DNA of 54,148 bases. It comes from JANOMH01 sp031422295. Its GTDB lineage: Bacteria; Pseudomonadota; Alphaproteobacteria; Rhodobacterales; Rhodobacteraceae. Positions 41,994 to 50,201 of this stretch are shown in pieces. A program made the position numbers and the translations under genes. Within the stretch, counting starts at the first letter, position 1. Each line of letters opens with the position of its first letter. The DNA is taken from NCBI GenBank assembly GCA_031422295.1, contig JANOQM010000097.1, forward strand, positions 1 to 54,148. Reading direction: 5' to 3'. The notes beneath the pieces are model-generated. The model worked only from the letters and a program-made list of their open reading frames with translations. It was not told the origin of the DNA and did no database searches.

Positions 41994-42021
41994 GAAAAAA
42001 ACCGCCCATTGTCAGGGGCGG
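41994..42021 (-). terminator. Rho-independent terminator on the minus strand
   Basis: On the minus strand CCGCCC, CTGACAAT and GGGCGG form a 6-bp stem with 8-nt loop followed by TTTTTTT. It ends transcription of the gene at 42042-42362, 20 bp after its stop. Confidence 0.85.
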
Positions 42022-42041
42022 CCTCTTGGCATTGGACGGGT

Positions 42042-42362
42042 TTATTGACCGATATCGTGATCGCTGATCCGGTCTGATAGGGCGATCAGCCAGCCCAATG
42101 TATCCGATTGTTCCGGCGTCAGTTGCGGGGCCTTTTGCAACCTGATCATGGCCGGGCGAAAATCGGACCATCGCAAATGAAAATCTGCCAGATCACGCGG
42201 GGGGATCGGAAGTTTCATACCTGTGCCCTCTCCAACTAAACCCTGAAGCAAATCGATTCTCCTTTTAAATTCATGCATCCAAGGCGGATGCGACATGTTC
42301 GTTATGGCCATCTGTCGGGTTTTAAGTGAGCGCACCCAAACAACTTCCGGATGAATCATCAT
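42042..42362 (-). CDS. Hypothetical protein, divergent from the SARP-like regulator
   Basis: From MMIHPEVVWVR (42362) the product has about 106 residues. It is soluble, with the C-terminal helical part DLADFHLRWSDFRPAMIRLQ and LTPEQSDTLGWLIALSDRISDHD. The latter has a pattern reminiscent of small regulatory proteins, but no family is recognised. Starts at 42422, 42362 and 42311 are possible; no ribosome-binding site decides. A good terminator right after the stop supports that the gene is expressed. Its promoter would lie within 105 bp of the regulator at 42467. Confidence 0.6.
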   Translation of the reverse strand: MMIHPEVVWVRSLKTRQMAITNMSHPPWMHEFKRRIDLLQGLVGEGTGMKLPIPPRDLADFHLRWSDFRPAMIRLQKAPQLTPEQSDTLGWLIALSDRISDHDIGQ

Positions 42363-42466
42363 ACCCCCACGACCCCGCAGAACCCTGTGAATAAAGCGTG
42401 AAAGGGATTTGTTCAGCGGCAAAGCTGGGTTAACCTAGGGTAAGCATTTGGGGATGGGCACGGCTA

Positions 42467-44107
42467 GTGACCAAGCTTTTGGACATAAACTTATTCGGCG
42501 CGTGCATCGTCCGTTCGGTCGGACCGGTGCCGTATGAGGTGACAGGCGCCAAACACCGGGCGCTTTTTGCACTGTTGGCCACAGCACCCTTTGGCCGCCG
42601 GACCCGCAGTTTCCTGCAAGATACATTATGGGGAACCTCGTGCTTTGATTCCGGCCGGCAAAGCCTGCGTCGGGCCTTGTCTGACATCAAGGCGCTGATG
42701 GGGGCCGATTATGGCCGCGTGCTGACCGTCAACAATTCCGAAATCAGCATTGATCTGACGGTGGTTCATTTCATCGGGCGGCCTGGCGGTGGCGAGTTTC
42801 TGGAAGGGCTGGATATCCGCGACAACGAGTTCAACGAATGGTTGCGCGGTATCCGGGTATCGCCAGAACAGCTGTTTTCGCTGTTCAGCGCCAGCACCCA
42901 GCCGCCACCACGGTCGATGCTGCCGACCATTGCGGTTTTGCCGTTCAGGTTGGTGCAGGGCGAGACGGGCGACGGCGTATTGGGTGACTGGTTGGCCGAA
43001 GAAGTGTGCCGATCCCTGTCACGTTCAAACCTGCTGGCTGTGATTTCGCATTTGTCGTCGCGCGAATTGTCCACCTCGCGGATTGAACTGGCCCGCGTGC
43101 GCGAAGTTTTGGGGGTCGATTATTGCATTGCGGGCAGTTTGCGGGTGACCGACGGGCAAGCCACGCTGGATGCCGATTGTCTGGACGCTGCGACCGGGCG
43201 GATCATGTGGACACGGCAGTTTAGCGGGCGCACCCGCGATTTCATGGATGTCCAAAGCCCCCCCGTAACCGAAGTGGTCCGCGCCATTGGCCAGACCATT
43301 GCATCCGAAGCAGTCGTGCATTCGCATGGCCGCAGTGTCACCACACTGGCCGATCACGAACTGCTGATTGCGGGCGTGGGCCTGATGCATCAACTGAAGT
43401 TAGCCAGTTTCGCCCGGTCACGCGAATTAATCGAAGAGGCGATCCGCCGCGCCCCGCGTGCCGCCGAAGCGCATGCCTGGCTGGGCGAATGGTATGTGAT
43501 GTCGGTGTTCAATGGCTGGTCCACCGACCGCGCCCGCGACACCCAGATGGCGCAGGATTGCACGGCGCGGGCGCTGGATATCGAATCTGAAAACTCGTTC
43601 TGTCTGACCATTGACGGCGTGGTGAACAATAATCTGCTGATGCGGATGGATACAGCCGGTCAGCGGTTTGACGCGGCGCTGGAGCGGAACCCGAACGAGT
43701 CGATGGCCTGGCTGCTCAGCGGGGTTTTGTGCGCCTACCGGGATGAAGGGACAGAAGCTGTGGCCCGCGTGGACAAAGCGATGAGCCGGTCACCGCTTGA
43801 CCCGTTCGGTTACTTCTATGACTCGCTCGCCGCGACCGCGTATTGCGCGGCCAGTGATTATGGTCAGGCGCTCATTCTGGCAGACCGGTCGTTGGCAAAA
43901 AATGACCGCCACCTGTCCACGTTGCGGGTCCGGATATCTGCGTTGCATTTCCTTGGCCGCGCAGAAGAAGCCCGGGCGGCGGGGGCGCAATTATTGTTGC
44001 GGCAGCCGGATTTTCGCGTAGCCGATTACCGCCACAGTCACCCGGCTGCTGGATTTAAAGTCGGTCAGAATGCTGCGGCTGCACTTGTTGCCGCAGGTGT
44101 GCCTTAA
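42467..44107 (+). CDS. SARP-like/TolB-like/TPR transcriptional regulator
   Basis: The 546-residue protein has an N-terminal winged-helix region (about 8-100) with GAKHRALFALLATAP, FLQDTLWGTS, GRQSLRRALSDIKALMG and the closing LTVNNSEISID, which matches SARP/BTAD-type DNA-binding domains. Next comes a TolB-like part (about 152-265): TIAVLPFRLV, AEEVCRSLSRSNLLAVIS and VDYCIAGSLRV. TPR-type helices follow (about 290-540), for example AAEAHAWLGEWYVMS and SMAWLLSGVLCAYRD. The arrangement is that of CadC/adenylate-cyclase-associated regulators, without a membrane helix. It starts with GTG and ends 20 bp before the HGL-repeat gene, which it may control. Confidence 0.85.
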   Translation: MTKLLDINLFGACIVRSVGPVPYEVTGAKHRALFALLATAPFGRRTRSFLQDTLWGTSCFDSGRQSLRRALSDIKALMGADYGRVLTVNNSEISIDLTVVHFIGRPGGGEFLEGLDIRDNEFNEWLRGIRVSPEQLFSLFSASTQPPPRSMLPTIAVLPFRLVQGETGDGVLGDWLAEEVCRSLSRSNLLAVISHLSSRELSTSRIELARVREVLGVDYCIAGSLRVTDGQATLDADCLDAATGRIMWTRQFSGRTRDFMDVQSPPVTEVVRAIGQTIASEAVVHSHGRSVTTLADHELLIAGVGLMHQLKLASFARSRELIEEAIRRAPRAAEAHAWLGEWYVMSVFNGWSTDRARDTQMAQDCTARALDIESENSFCLTIDGVVNNNLLMRMDTAGQRFDAALERNPNESMAWLLSGVLCAYRDEGTEAVARVDKAMSRSPLDPFGYFYDSLAATAYCAASDYGQALILADRSLAKNDRHLSTLRVRISALHFLGRAEEARAAGAQLLLRQPDFRVADYRHSHPAAGFKVGQNAAAALVAAGVP

Positions 44108-44127
44108 ATCATTGGGGGAATTCAATC

Positions 44128-45228
44128 GTGTCACTTTTTAGTATGCAGCACGGGCTTCACGGCTTGCATGGATTGCATGGGCTACATGGGCTTCACGGGT
44201 TACATGGACTTCACGGGTTGCATGGATTGCACGGGCTGTCGGGGGCCTCTGCTGCTGACCCCGGTGCCCTGCAAACCAGCACACAGGCATTGGTCTATGC
44301 AGCGGGGCTGGAACCCCTTCCGGCGGCCGGGGTAAAGCCACTATTCCCGCAAAGCCCGGCCAATATGGCCCGTTGGGCACCGGACATCCGTGCGCTGCTG
44401 TTGCAAAGCGTATTCGCTGAAAAACTGGGTTGGGCGATGAACCCGGCAGGCACACAAGCCAGCGTCACATGGGGCAGCACAGCCATCTGGCAGGTCACCC
44501 GCCCGACCCCCGCCACCATGGCGACGCAGGTCGGATTGGTGCGCAACTATATCGACCAGCGCCCCGACCGCAGCGGCGAGATCATGTCGCAACTTGGGCC
44601 ATTTGGCGCATTTTTCGGGATCATTCTGGGCCTGACCGCTGCCCGCAACGCCAAAACCTTTGAACTGCTGGGACATGTCCAAAGTCTGGCCGGTCTGGCC
44701 ACGATGATGCCCAAACACCTGCTGGCCTGCCGCCGCCCGGACGAAGTGGATGCCCGCATTCTGCCGCTGATCCAGACACCGGGGCACGGGGCCTATCCGT
44801 CAGCGCATGCCGCCCAAGCCTTTGCGATGGCCGAGGTTCTGACCAGCCTGATCCGCGCCAACGCTGCGTTTTTCCCTGATACCGAAAAACGGGTTGATCT
44901 GCTGTATCGCCAAGCGCACCGGATTGCCGTCAACCGTACCGTGGCGGGCGTGCATTTCCCGATGGACAGCACGGCGGGCGCGCGGTTGGGGGTGCAGATC
45001 GGGCGGGTTCTGGTCGGTCTGATGACCGGAAAGTCGGCGCTGCGCCCGGCTGCCCTATTTGATCCAAATGCAGCACCCGACACCGACTTTTTATACGCGG
45101 ATTTCGCCGCTGCATCGGTTGATCTGACCCCGAAACCAACCGCCGCTACCCCCGCGGATCCGTTGTTTGGCTGGCTTTGGGCCGGTGCGATGGCCGAATT
45201 TGGTGGCCTTTCCGGGGATGGGGCGTAA
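44128..45228 (+). CDS. Vanadium-haloperoxidase/PAP2-like protein with ten HGL repeats
   Basis: After MSLFSMQ, ten perfect His-Gly-Leu triplets (residues 8-37) lead into a linker and a soluble helical domain. The catalytic signature of the PAP2/vanadium haloperoxidase superfamily is complete: K196-x6-R203-P, YPSAH with H227 (usually PSGH), and R270-x5-H276 with D280 in RTVAGVHFPMD. Members either halogenate organic substrates with vanadate or hydrolyse phosphates; here Gly of PSGH is Ala, so the activity is uncertain. No membrane segment or signal is evident. The GTG at 44128 follows GGGGGAA; ATG 44143 is an alternative. The next gene starts 3 bp later. Confidence 0.82.
   Translation: MSLFSMQHGLHGLHGLHGLHGLHGLHGLHGLHGLHGLSGASAADPGALQTSTQALVYAAGLEPLPAAGVKPLFPQSPANMARWAPDIRALLLQSVFAEKLGWAMNPAGTQASVTWGSTAIWQVTRPTPATMATQVGLVRNYIDQRPDRSGEIMSQLGPFGAFFGIILGLTAARNAKTFELLGHVQSLAGLATMMPKHLLACRRPDEVDARILPLIQTPGHGAYPSAHAAQAFAMAEVLTSLIRANAAFFPDTEKRVDLLYRQAHRIAVNRTVAGVHFPMDSTAGARLGVQIGRVLVGLMTGKSALRPAALFDPNAAPDTDFLYADFAAASVDLTPKPTAATPADPLFGWLWAGAMAEFGGLSGDGA
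44149..44238 (+). repeat. Ten-unit 9-bp tandem repeat encoding HGL
   Basis: The units are CA(C/T) GG(G/C/A) then one of five Leu codons (CTT, TTG, CTA, TTA, CTG). Each unit codes for the same three residues although the DNA differs at synonymous positions in almost every unit. Confidence 0.95.
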
Positions 45229-45231
45229 GCC

Positions 45232-47436
45232 ATGGTGGTCATCAGCGGTAGAACCAGCGCAGACGACCCGACCCACATCCATAACCTTTTAGGGCCTTAT
45301 GAGGCCTGGATGCTGGATGTGGGCAAATTTTACGACCTGCCCGGCCTGATGCTGAATGATGAAATCAGCCTATCCTGCCTTGCCGAATTTGACACGCCGA
45401 TTGATGTCGGCACCTTTGAAGCCCGCACCAAAACAGTCCTGCCGGACACGACCTGTTTATGGCTTTACACCCCGACACTGTATAAAAACGACAAGGCCAA
45501 TGACCGGTTCAGCGGGCATTTCGTGCCATTTCTGATTGTCCCGGATGACGAAGCACGGGCGCAGGGCAAAGCGCGGGTCGGGTGGTTGCTGGACCAGAAT
45601 AAGACCGCGGCCAAAGGCATCTGGCTGAACTTTCCCAATGATACGGACCTTGCCCCCGCCCCCGGCGATCCCGGTGCGCAGGGGCGGTTCCGGATGAACT
45701 TTCCTTTGCGGCATGAAACGATAGACCCCGAATTTGTGCGCAATGACCCGGGCACGGCAATGCCGGACCCAACCCTGGCCGGGGCCAAACCTTTGGCGAT
45801 TGTTGCTATCATTGATCTGGGCATTCCGTTTGCCCACAGCAATTTCCGGCATAGCGGTGGAACGGGCACCCGGATTGATTATTGCTGGTCGCAATCCGCG
45901 CCGCATGTTCCGGGCGGAGAGGTTTTGTTTGGACGGCAGTTCAGCCGTGAACAGATTGACGCGTTGGTCAGTCAGCACGGCGGCGACGAAGATGCGATCT
46001 ATGCTGCGACCGGCATGCTGAGCAGTGTGGGTCAGCCGCCCATGCCGCTGGGCCGGATGCATTCGCATGGCGCGCATGTCATGGATACTTTGGCCGGAAA
46101 CTGGCCTGCGGATACAGCGGCCAAGGTCCGGATTATCGCCGTGGACCTGCCAACGAGTTCGACATGGGAAACCTCGGGGTTTGGCAAGGATATGTTTGTG
46201 CTGTCGGCACTGCACTACATTTTTGACCGGGCGGACCGGATCAGGGCTACTTATGACTGCGCTGATCTGCCGTTGGTCATCAACCTGAGCTATGGTTATT
46301 CCGGCGGCCCGCATGACGGCACTGGCGTGATCGAGGCGGCGATAGAAGAGATGGTCGCGGCACGCAATGCCGTGGTCCCGACGGCTGTGGTCATGCCCTC
46401 GGGGAACATGTTTCAGGATCGGCTGTATGCCCGCATCTCGGACGCCCATTTCGTGCCGGACGGGCCGGACAAAACCGCGACGCTGCAATGGTTTGCGCCA
46501 CCGGACGACCGAACCTCAAGCTATCTGGAAATGTGGTATCCGGTGGGGTCGGTAGTCACAGATATCAACATCAAAATTACTCCACCGAATGGCCCTGCCC
46601 TGCCCGCATTTCAGATCGTCAAAGATTCATCGGGCTATTTTGGCGCGAACATCGAAATCGGAGGTAAAATCATCGGGCAATTTACCGTTGATTTGTACCG
46701 CAAATCATCGCCCCAACCGCATTTTCGGGCGATGGTCATTCTGGCCCCGACCGAGCCCCCCGCAAATCTTGATCTTCAGACGCTGCCCGGACAGAAACAT
46801 GGCCCCGCACCCGCCGGATTATGGACCGTGGCGTTCAAGTTACCCAGCGGGAACGGTTTACCCGGCGCTCTTGAAGTAGACGGCGCAGCAGTTGCAAGTT
46901 TTGGCATCGAATGCCGGATTCAGCGTGACACGAGTTTTGGCCAAGGCAATACCGGCGCGAAACAATGTTATTTTGTCGATCCCGCCCATGTGCATTATGA
47001 CGCCATGGGTAAACTTGCCGGTCAGGATGAACCCGGACAGGCCACGAAAGTCCGCCGATTTGGCAGTTTGAACGGAATGGCGACCGCCGGGTCGACTTTG
47101 GTTGTGGGCGGATCAGTCAGGAGTTCGCAAGAGCCAGCATTTTACAGCAGTGCCGGGTCGATTGTGGATGGTGGATATTTTGGCAAGCAGGTGGATGTAT
47201 CTGCACCCACGGAAAGATCGCCGTTTTTGACCGGGATTGTAGCCGCAGGAACCCGGTCTGGAACGACTGTGGCATATCGGGGCACCTCGTCATCGGCCCC
47301 GCTTGTCGCACGGCGGCTGGCACAAAGTTGGGTGGCGCAGACCACCACTGACGTTGCCGGGTTTTTGGATAAATTAGGCGATCAGGTGACGCAAAAGAAA
47401 AGCCAGCTGGGGCGGGTTTTACCGCTGAACGGCTAA
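45232..47436 (+). CDS. Subtilisin-family (S8) serine protease, no signal peptide
   Basis: The 734-residue protein has D195 in AIIDLGIPFAHSNF, H279 in SHGAHVMDTLAG, oxyanion Asn392 in MPSGN and S686 in RGTSSSAPLVAR, the full S8 set in the right order. About 190 residues precede the catalytic Asp, and about 290 residues, with beta-rich segments (ITPPNGPALPAF, FTVDLYRKSS), separate Asn from Ser. This is far larger than a minimal subtilisin and suggests inserted domains. No signal peptide or obvious propeptide is seen, so it may work in the cytoplasm or be exported by an unusual route. It starts 3 bp after the HGL protein gene. Confidence 0.88.
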   Translation: MVVISGRTSADDPTHIHNLLGPYEAWMLDVGKFYDLPGLMLNDEISLSCLAEFDTPIDVGTFEARTKTVLPDTTCLWLYTPTLYKNDKANDRFSGHFVPFLIVPDDEARAQGKARVGWLLDQNKTAAKGIWLNFPNDTDLAPAPGDPGAQGRFRMNFPLRHETIDPEFVRNDPGTAMPDPTLAGAKPLAIVAIIDLGIPFAHSNFRHSGGTGTRIDYCWSQSAPHVPGGEVLFGRQFSREQIDALVSQHGGDEDAIYAATGMLSSVGQPPMPLGRMHSHGAHVMDTLAGNWPADTAAKVRIIAVDLPTSSTWETSGFGKDMFVLSALHYIFDRADRIRATYDCADLPLVINLSYGYSGGPHDGTGVIEAAIEEMVAARNAVVPTAVVMPSGNMFQDRLYARISDAHFVPDGPDKTATLQWFAPPDDRTSSYLEMWYPVGSVVTDINIKITPPNGPALPAFQIVKDSSGYFGANIEIGGKIIGQFTVDLYRKSSPQPHFRAMVILAPTEPPANLDLQTLPGQKHGPAPAGLWTVAFKLPSGNGLPGALEVDGAAVASFGIECRIQRDTSFGQGNTGAKQCYFVDPAHVHYDAMGKLAGQDEPGQATKVRRFGSLNGMATAGSTLVVGGSVRSSQEPAFYSSAGSIVDGGYFGKQVDVSAPTERSPFLTGIVAAGTRSGTTVAYRGTSSSAPLVARRLAQSWVAQTTTDVAGFLDKLGDQVTQKKSQLGRVLPLNG

Positions 47437-48461
47437 ACCCGCCGCACCGGGCCGGTTGATCCGCCGACGATCAGTTCGGCCTCGAACAGTTCGGACTGCG
47501 GCGGGCTGTCGGGGTCGTTGACATGGCCGATCAACATTTCGGCCAGCCGTCGCCCCGCGTCGCGCACGGATGACCGGGTGGCGGTAAAGATCGGCACATC
47601 GTCGCCATTGCGCAAATAGGACAACACGTCGTCATGCGTCACGATCGACACGTCGCGGCCCATGACCAATCCGGCCTCTTCTATCGCGCGACGCACGCCA
47701 AGCGCGGTAATCATTGACGCCACCAGAAACGCTGTCGGCGGGTTTGTTTCGCGCAACATGTCGACGGTGGACACATAGCCGAAAACTTCGGTCATCTCGT
47801 CAGACCGCATCAGCCGCGGGTCAATGGGCACCGCACGGGCCGCCATCGCATCCTCGTATCCGCCCCGGCGGCGGATCGCGAAATCCATGAATTCCAGCCC
47901 ATTGATCAGCGCAATCCGCCGATGTCCGAGGTCGAGCAGAAAATCGGTGGCCCGGCGAAAGGCGGAACGGTTGTTAACGTCGAGCCAGCAATACGGCCCC
48001 TTGTGGCCCGACGCGCGGCCATGAACGGCAAAGGGCAGGCCAATGTCGTTGAGCAAGGGGATGCGCATATCATCCATGCGCGGGCCATGCAGAATGACAC
48101 CGTCCACTGATCCGCGCGCCTTGAGATTGCGGTAAACCTGCGCCTCGTTGCCGTCCTCGACCACCGACAAGACCATGTCATAACCGTTGCGCGAATAGGT
48201 TTCACCGGCACCCGCGATGAAATCCGAAAAGATCGGGTTGACCATTTCATGCTTGGTCGACATCGGGATCACATGGCCAATCGCCATCGACCGGCCCGTG
48301 GCCAAACCTTTGGCCCGGATATTTGGCCGGTAATTATGCTGCTCTGCAGCAAGAAGTATGCGGGCGCGGGTGGCCTCGTTTACTTCGGGATACCCGTTCA
48401 AAGCCCGGCTGACCGTGGTTTGACTAAGCCCGAGATTCTGTGCCAGTTGCTTGAGATTCAT
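47433..48461 (-). CDS. aglR: LacI-family repressor of the alpha-glucoside locus
   Basis: The 342-residue regulator has the LacI helix-turn-helix and hinge: LKQLAQNLGLSQTTVSRALNG, YPEVNEATRARILLAAEQHNYRPN. A periplasmic-binding-protein-like sugar-binding domain follows (about 60-340). It is divergent from aglE, and palindromes at 48475 and 48641 flank the region between the two starts, so it likely represses both itself and the agl operon until an alpha-glucoside binds. Its stop overlaps the protease stop by 4 bp. Confidence 0.92.
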   Translation of the reverse strand: MNLKQLAQNLGLSQTTVSRALNGYPEVNEATRARILLAAEQHNYRPNIRAKGLATGRSMAIGHVIPMSTKHEMVNPIFSDFIAGAGETYSRNGYDMVLSVVEDGNEAQVYRNLKARGSVDGVILHGPRMDDMRIPLLNDIGLPFAVHGRASGHKGPYCWLDVNNRSAFRRATDFLLDLGHRRIALINGLEFMDFAIRRRGGYEDAMAARAVPIDPRLMRSDEMTEVFGYVSTVDMLRETNPPTAFLVASMITALGVRRAIEEAGLVMGRDVSIVTHDDVLSYLRNGDDVPIFTATRSSVRDAGRRLAEMLIGHVNDPDSPPQSELFEAELIVGGSTGPVRRV

Positions 48462-48474
48462 GACAAGTGTTGTT

Positions 48475-48486
48475 CAAAGCGCTTTC
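48475..48486. promoter_or_regulatory. LacI-type operator, autoregulatory
   Basis: CAAAGCGCTTTC, a near-perfect palindrome, 14 bp upstream of the repressor start. It shares the core AAAGCGCTTT with the site at 48641. Confidence 0.75.
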
Positions 48487-48640
48487 AATTTCACCCCAGA
48501 CCTTAGCCCGCGATGCCGCCTGCGTCAAACAGCATGGCGCAGCATGAAATTGCTGCGACTGCAAATAATCCCTTGTTTTATCGTGGTTCCACCATACCGG
48601 ATTGACAGAATTGTAAAGCTGCGCCAGTTTGTGCGCTATC

Positions 48641-48652
48641 CAAAGCGCTTTG
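48641..48652. promoter_or_regulatory. LacI-type operator of the agl operon
   Basis: CAAAGCGCTTTG is a perfect 12-bp palindrome. A TTGACA -35-like hexamer stands at 48602-48607, so the operator falls just downstream of a possible promoter and 66 bp before aglE. The two operators are 166 bp apart, which would allow looping. Confidence 0.8.
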
Positions 48653-48718
48653 AAATTGATTCCTTGCGTTTGCGGTACGAAGGTATTGCGCGGGTTCGCG
48701 CACTAGGGAGGACTATCC

Positions 48719-50068
48719 ATGAAAAAGACACTGTATTTTAGCGCGGCTTTGGCGGCGCTGGTTGCAGGATCCACACAGGCGCAAGACCTGAAGTTTCCTG
48801 TGGGCGAGGGCGGGTTTAACTGGGCATCCTATGCCGAATGGGACGCTGTTGACCTGACTGGCCAGGAACTGCGGATCGACGGGCCATGGGGCGGCACTGA
48901 CCAGGAACTGTTCACTTCGGTCGTGGCCTATTTCAACGCGGCCACTGGCGCTGCCGTTGAATATACCGGCGGTGACGGGTTTGAGCAGCGCATCATGATC
49001 GACGTCGAGGCAGGTTCGCCCCCCGGCATCGCCGTGATCCCGCAGCCCGGTCTGGCCGCTGATCTGGCCGCACGTGGCGCGCTGACCCCGCTGGCCGATG
49101 GCTATCAGGACTGGATCTTGGCAAACTACGCCGCCGGCCAATCCTGGGTCGATCTGGGCACCTATGCCGGTGCTGACGGGGCCGACGCCCTGTACGGCAT
49201 GTTCTACAAGGTCGATGTGAAATCCTTGGTCTGGTATTCGCCCGAGAACTTTGAAGATGCGGGTTATGCCGTGCCGACATCGCTTGAGGACCTGCGCACA
49301 TTGACCGAACAGATCGTTGCCGACGGTGGCACGCCGTGGTGCATCGGTCTGGGTTCAGGTCCTGCAACCGGCTGGCCCGCAACCGACTGGGTCGAAGACA
49401 TGATGTTGCGCACTACCACCCCCGCAAACTATGACATGTGGGTCAGCAACGAGTTGAAGTTCAACGATCCAATCGTTGTCGCCGCCATTGACGCGTTTGG
49501 CTACTTTGCCAAGAATGACGCGTTCGTACAGGGCGGCGCCAGTGCTGTCGGTGCCACCGACTTCCGCGACAGCCCGCAGGGCCTGTTTGCATCCCCTCCG
49601 GGCTGCTACATGCACAAACAGGCGTCCTTCATCCCGTCCTTCTTTCCCGAAGGCACGGTTGTGGGCGAAGATGCTGACTTTTTCTACTTCCCGGCGTCCA
49701 GCGAAGGCGATCTTGGCAACCCGGTTCTGGGCGCAGGCACCGTTTTCGTGATCACCCAAGACAGCCCGGTTGCACAGGAATTCATGCGCTTCCTGCAATC
49801 GCCCATCGCGCACGAAATCTGGATGGCGCAGACCGGCTTTCTGACCCCGCATATTGGTGTGAATGTCGAAATGTACGCCGACGCCACCCAGCGCAAACTG
49901 GGCGACGTGCTGTTGAACGCCGACACCTTCCGGTTTGACGGGTCTGACCTGATGCCCGGCGCAATCGGTGCCGGTGTGTTCTGGACCGGCATGGTTGACT
50001 ATGTGGGCGGCAAATCCGCGCAAGAAGTCACCGATGCGATCCAGGCCACATGGGACGGCCTGCAGTAA
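48719..50068 (+). CDS. aglE: Alpha-glucoside ABC transporter substrate-binding protein
   Basis: The 449-residue protein has a signal peptide (MKKTLYFSAALAALVAGSTQA, cleavage before QDL). The mature part follows the AglE pattern: LRIDGPWGGTDQELF, VEYTGGDGFEQRIMIDVEAG, PWCIGLGSGPATGWPATDWVEDM and DFFYFPAS. It binds alpha-glucosides such as sucrose, maltose or trehalose in the periplasm. GGGAGG lies upstream of the ATG. A 12-bp stem hairpin after the stop may protect its 3' end. Confidence 0.93.
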   Translation: MKKTLYFSAALAALVAGSTQAQDLKFPVGEGGFNWASYAEWDAVDLTGQELRIDGPWGGTDQELFTSVVAYFNAATGAAVEYTGGDGFEQRIMIDVEAGSPPGIAVIPQPGLAADLAARGALTPLADGYQDWILANYAAGQSWVDLGTYAGADGADALYGMFYKVDVKSLVWYSPENFEDAGYAVPTSLEDLRTLTEQIVADGGTPWCIGLGSGPATGWPATDWVEDMMLRTTTPANYDMWVSNELKFNDPIVVAAIDAFGYFAKNDAFVQGGASAVGATDFRDSPQGLFASPPGCYMHKQASFIPSFFPEGTVVGEDADFFYFPASSEGDLGNPVLGAGTVFVITQDSPVAQEFMRFLQSPIAHEIWMAQTGFLTPHIGVNVEMYADATQRKLGDVLLNADTFRFDGSDLMPGAIGAGVFWTGMVDYVGGKSAQEVTDAIQATWDGLQ

Positions 50069-50082
50069 GACCTAATCTACCG

Positions 50083-50117
50083 AACCCCGCCAAGGCGCTT
50101 GCTCTTGGCGGGGTTTG
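50083..50117 (+). terminator. Hairpin between aglE and aglF (partial terminator)
   Basis: AACCCCGCCAAG, loop GCGCTTGCT, CTTGGCGGGGTT is a perfect 12-bp stem followed by a short TTGTCG. The weak T-run suggests partial termination or mRNA stabilisation, giving more binding protein than permease. Confidence 0.65.
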
Positions 50118-50201
50118 TCGCTCTGATCGGGCCAACAGACCGGCACAAGCCGTGCAAACGTCAATTTTCGGACAAAGTTAGACGCGCTTTGGGGGGACAC
50201 T

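Noticed and set aside
44149..44238. Nine-base tandem repeats that could suggest a CRISPR-like or non-coding repeat array
   Set aside because: Units are contiguous with no spacers, stay in frame and always encode His-Gly-Leu in a gene with clear downstream enzyme motifs.
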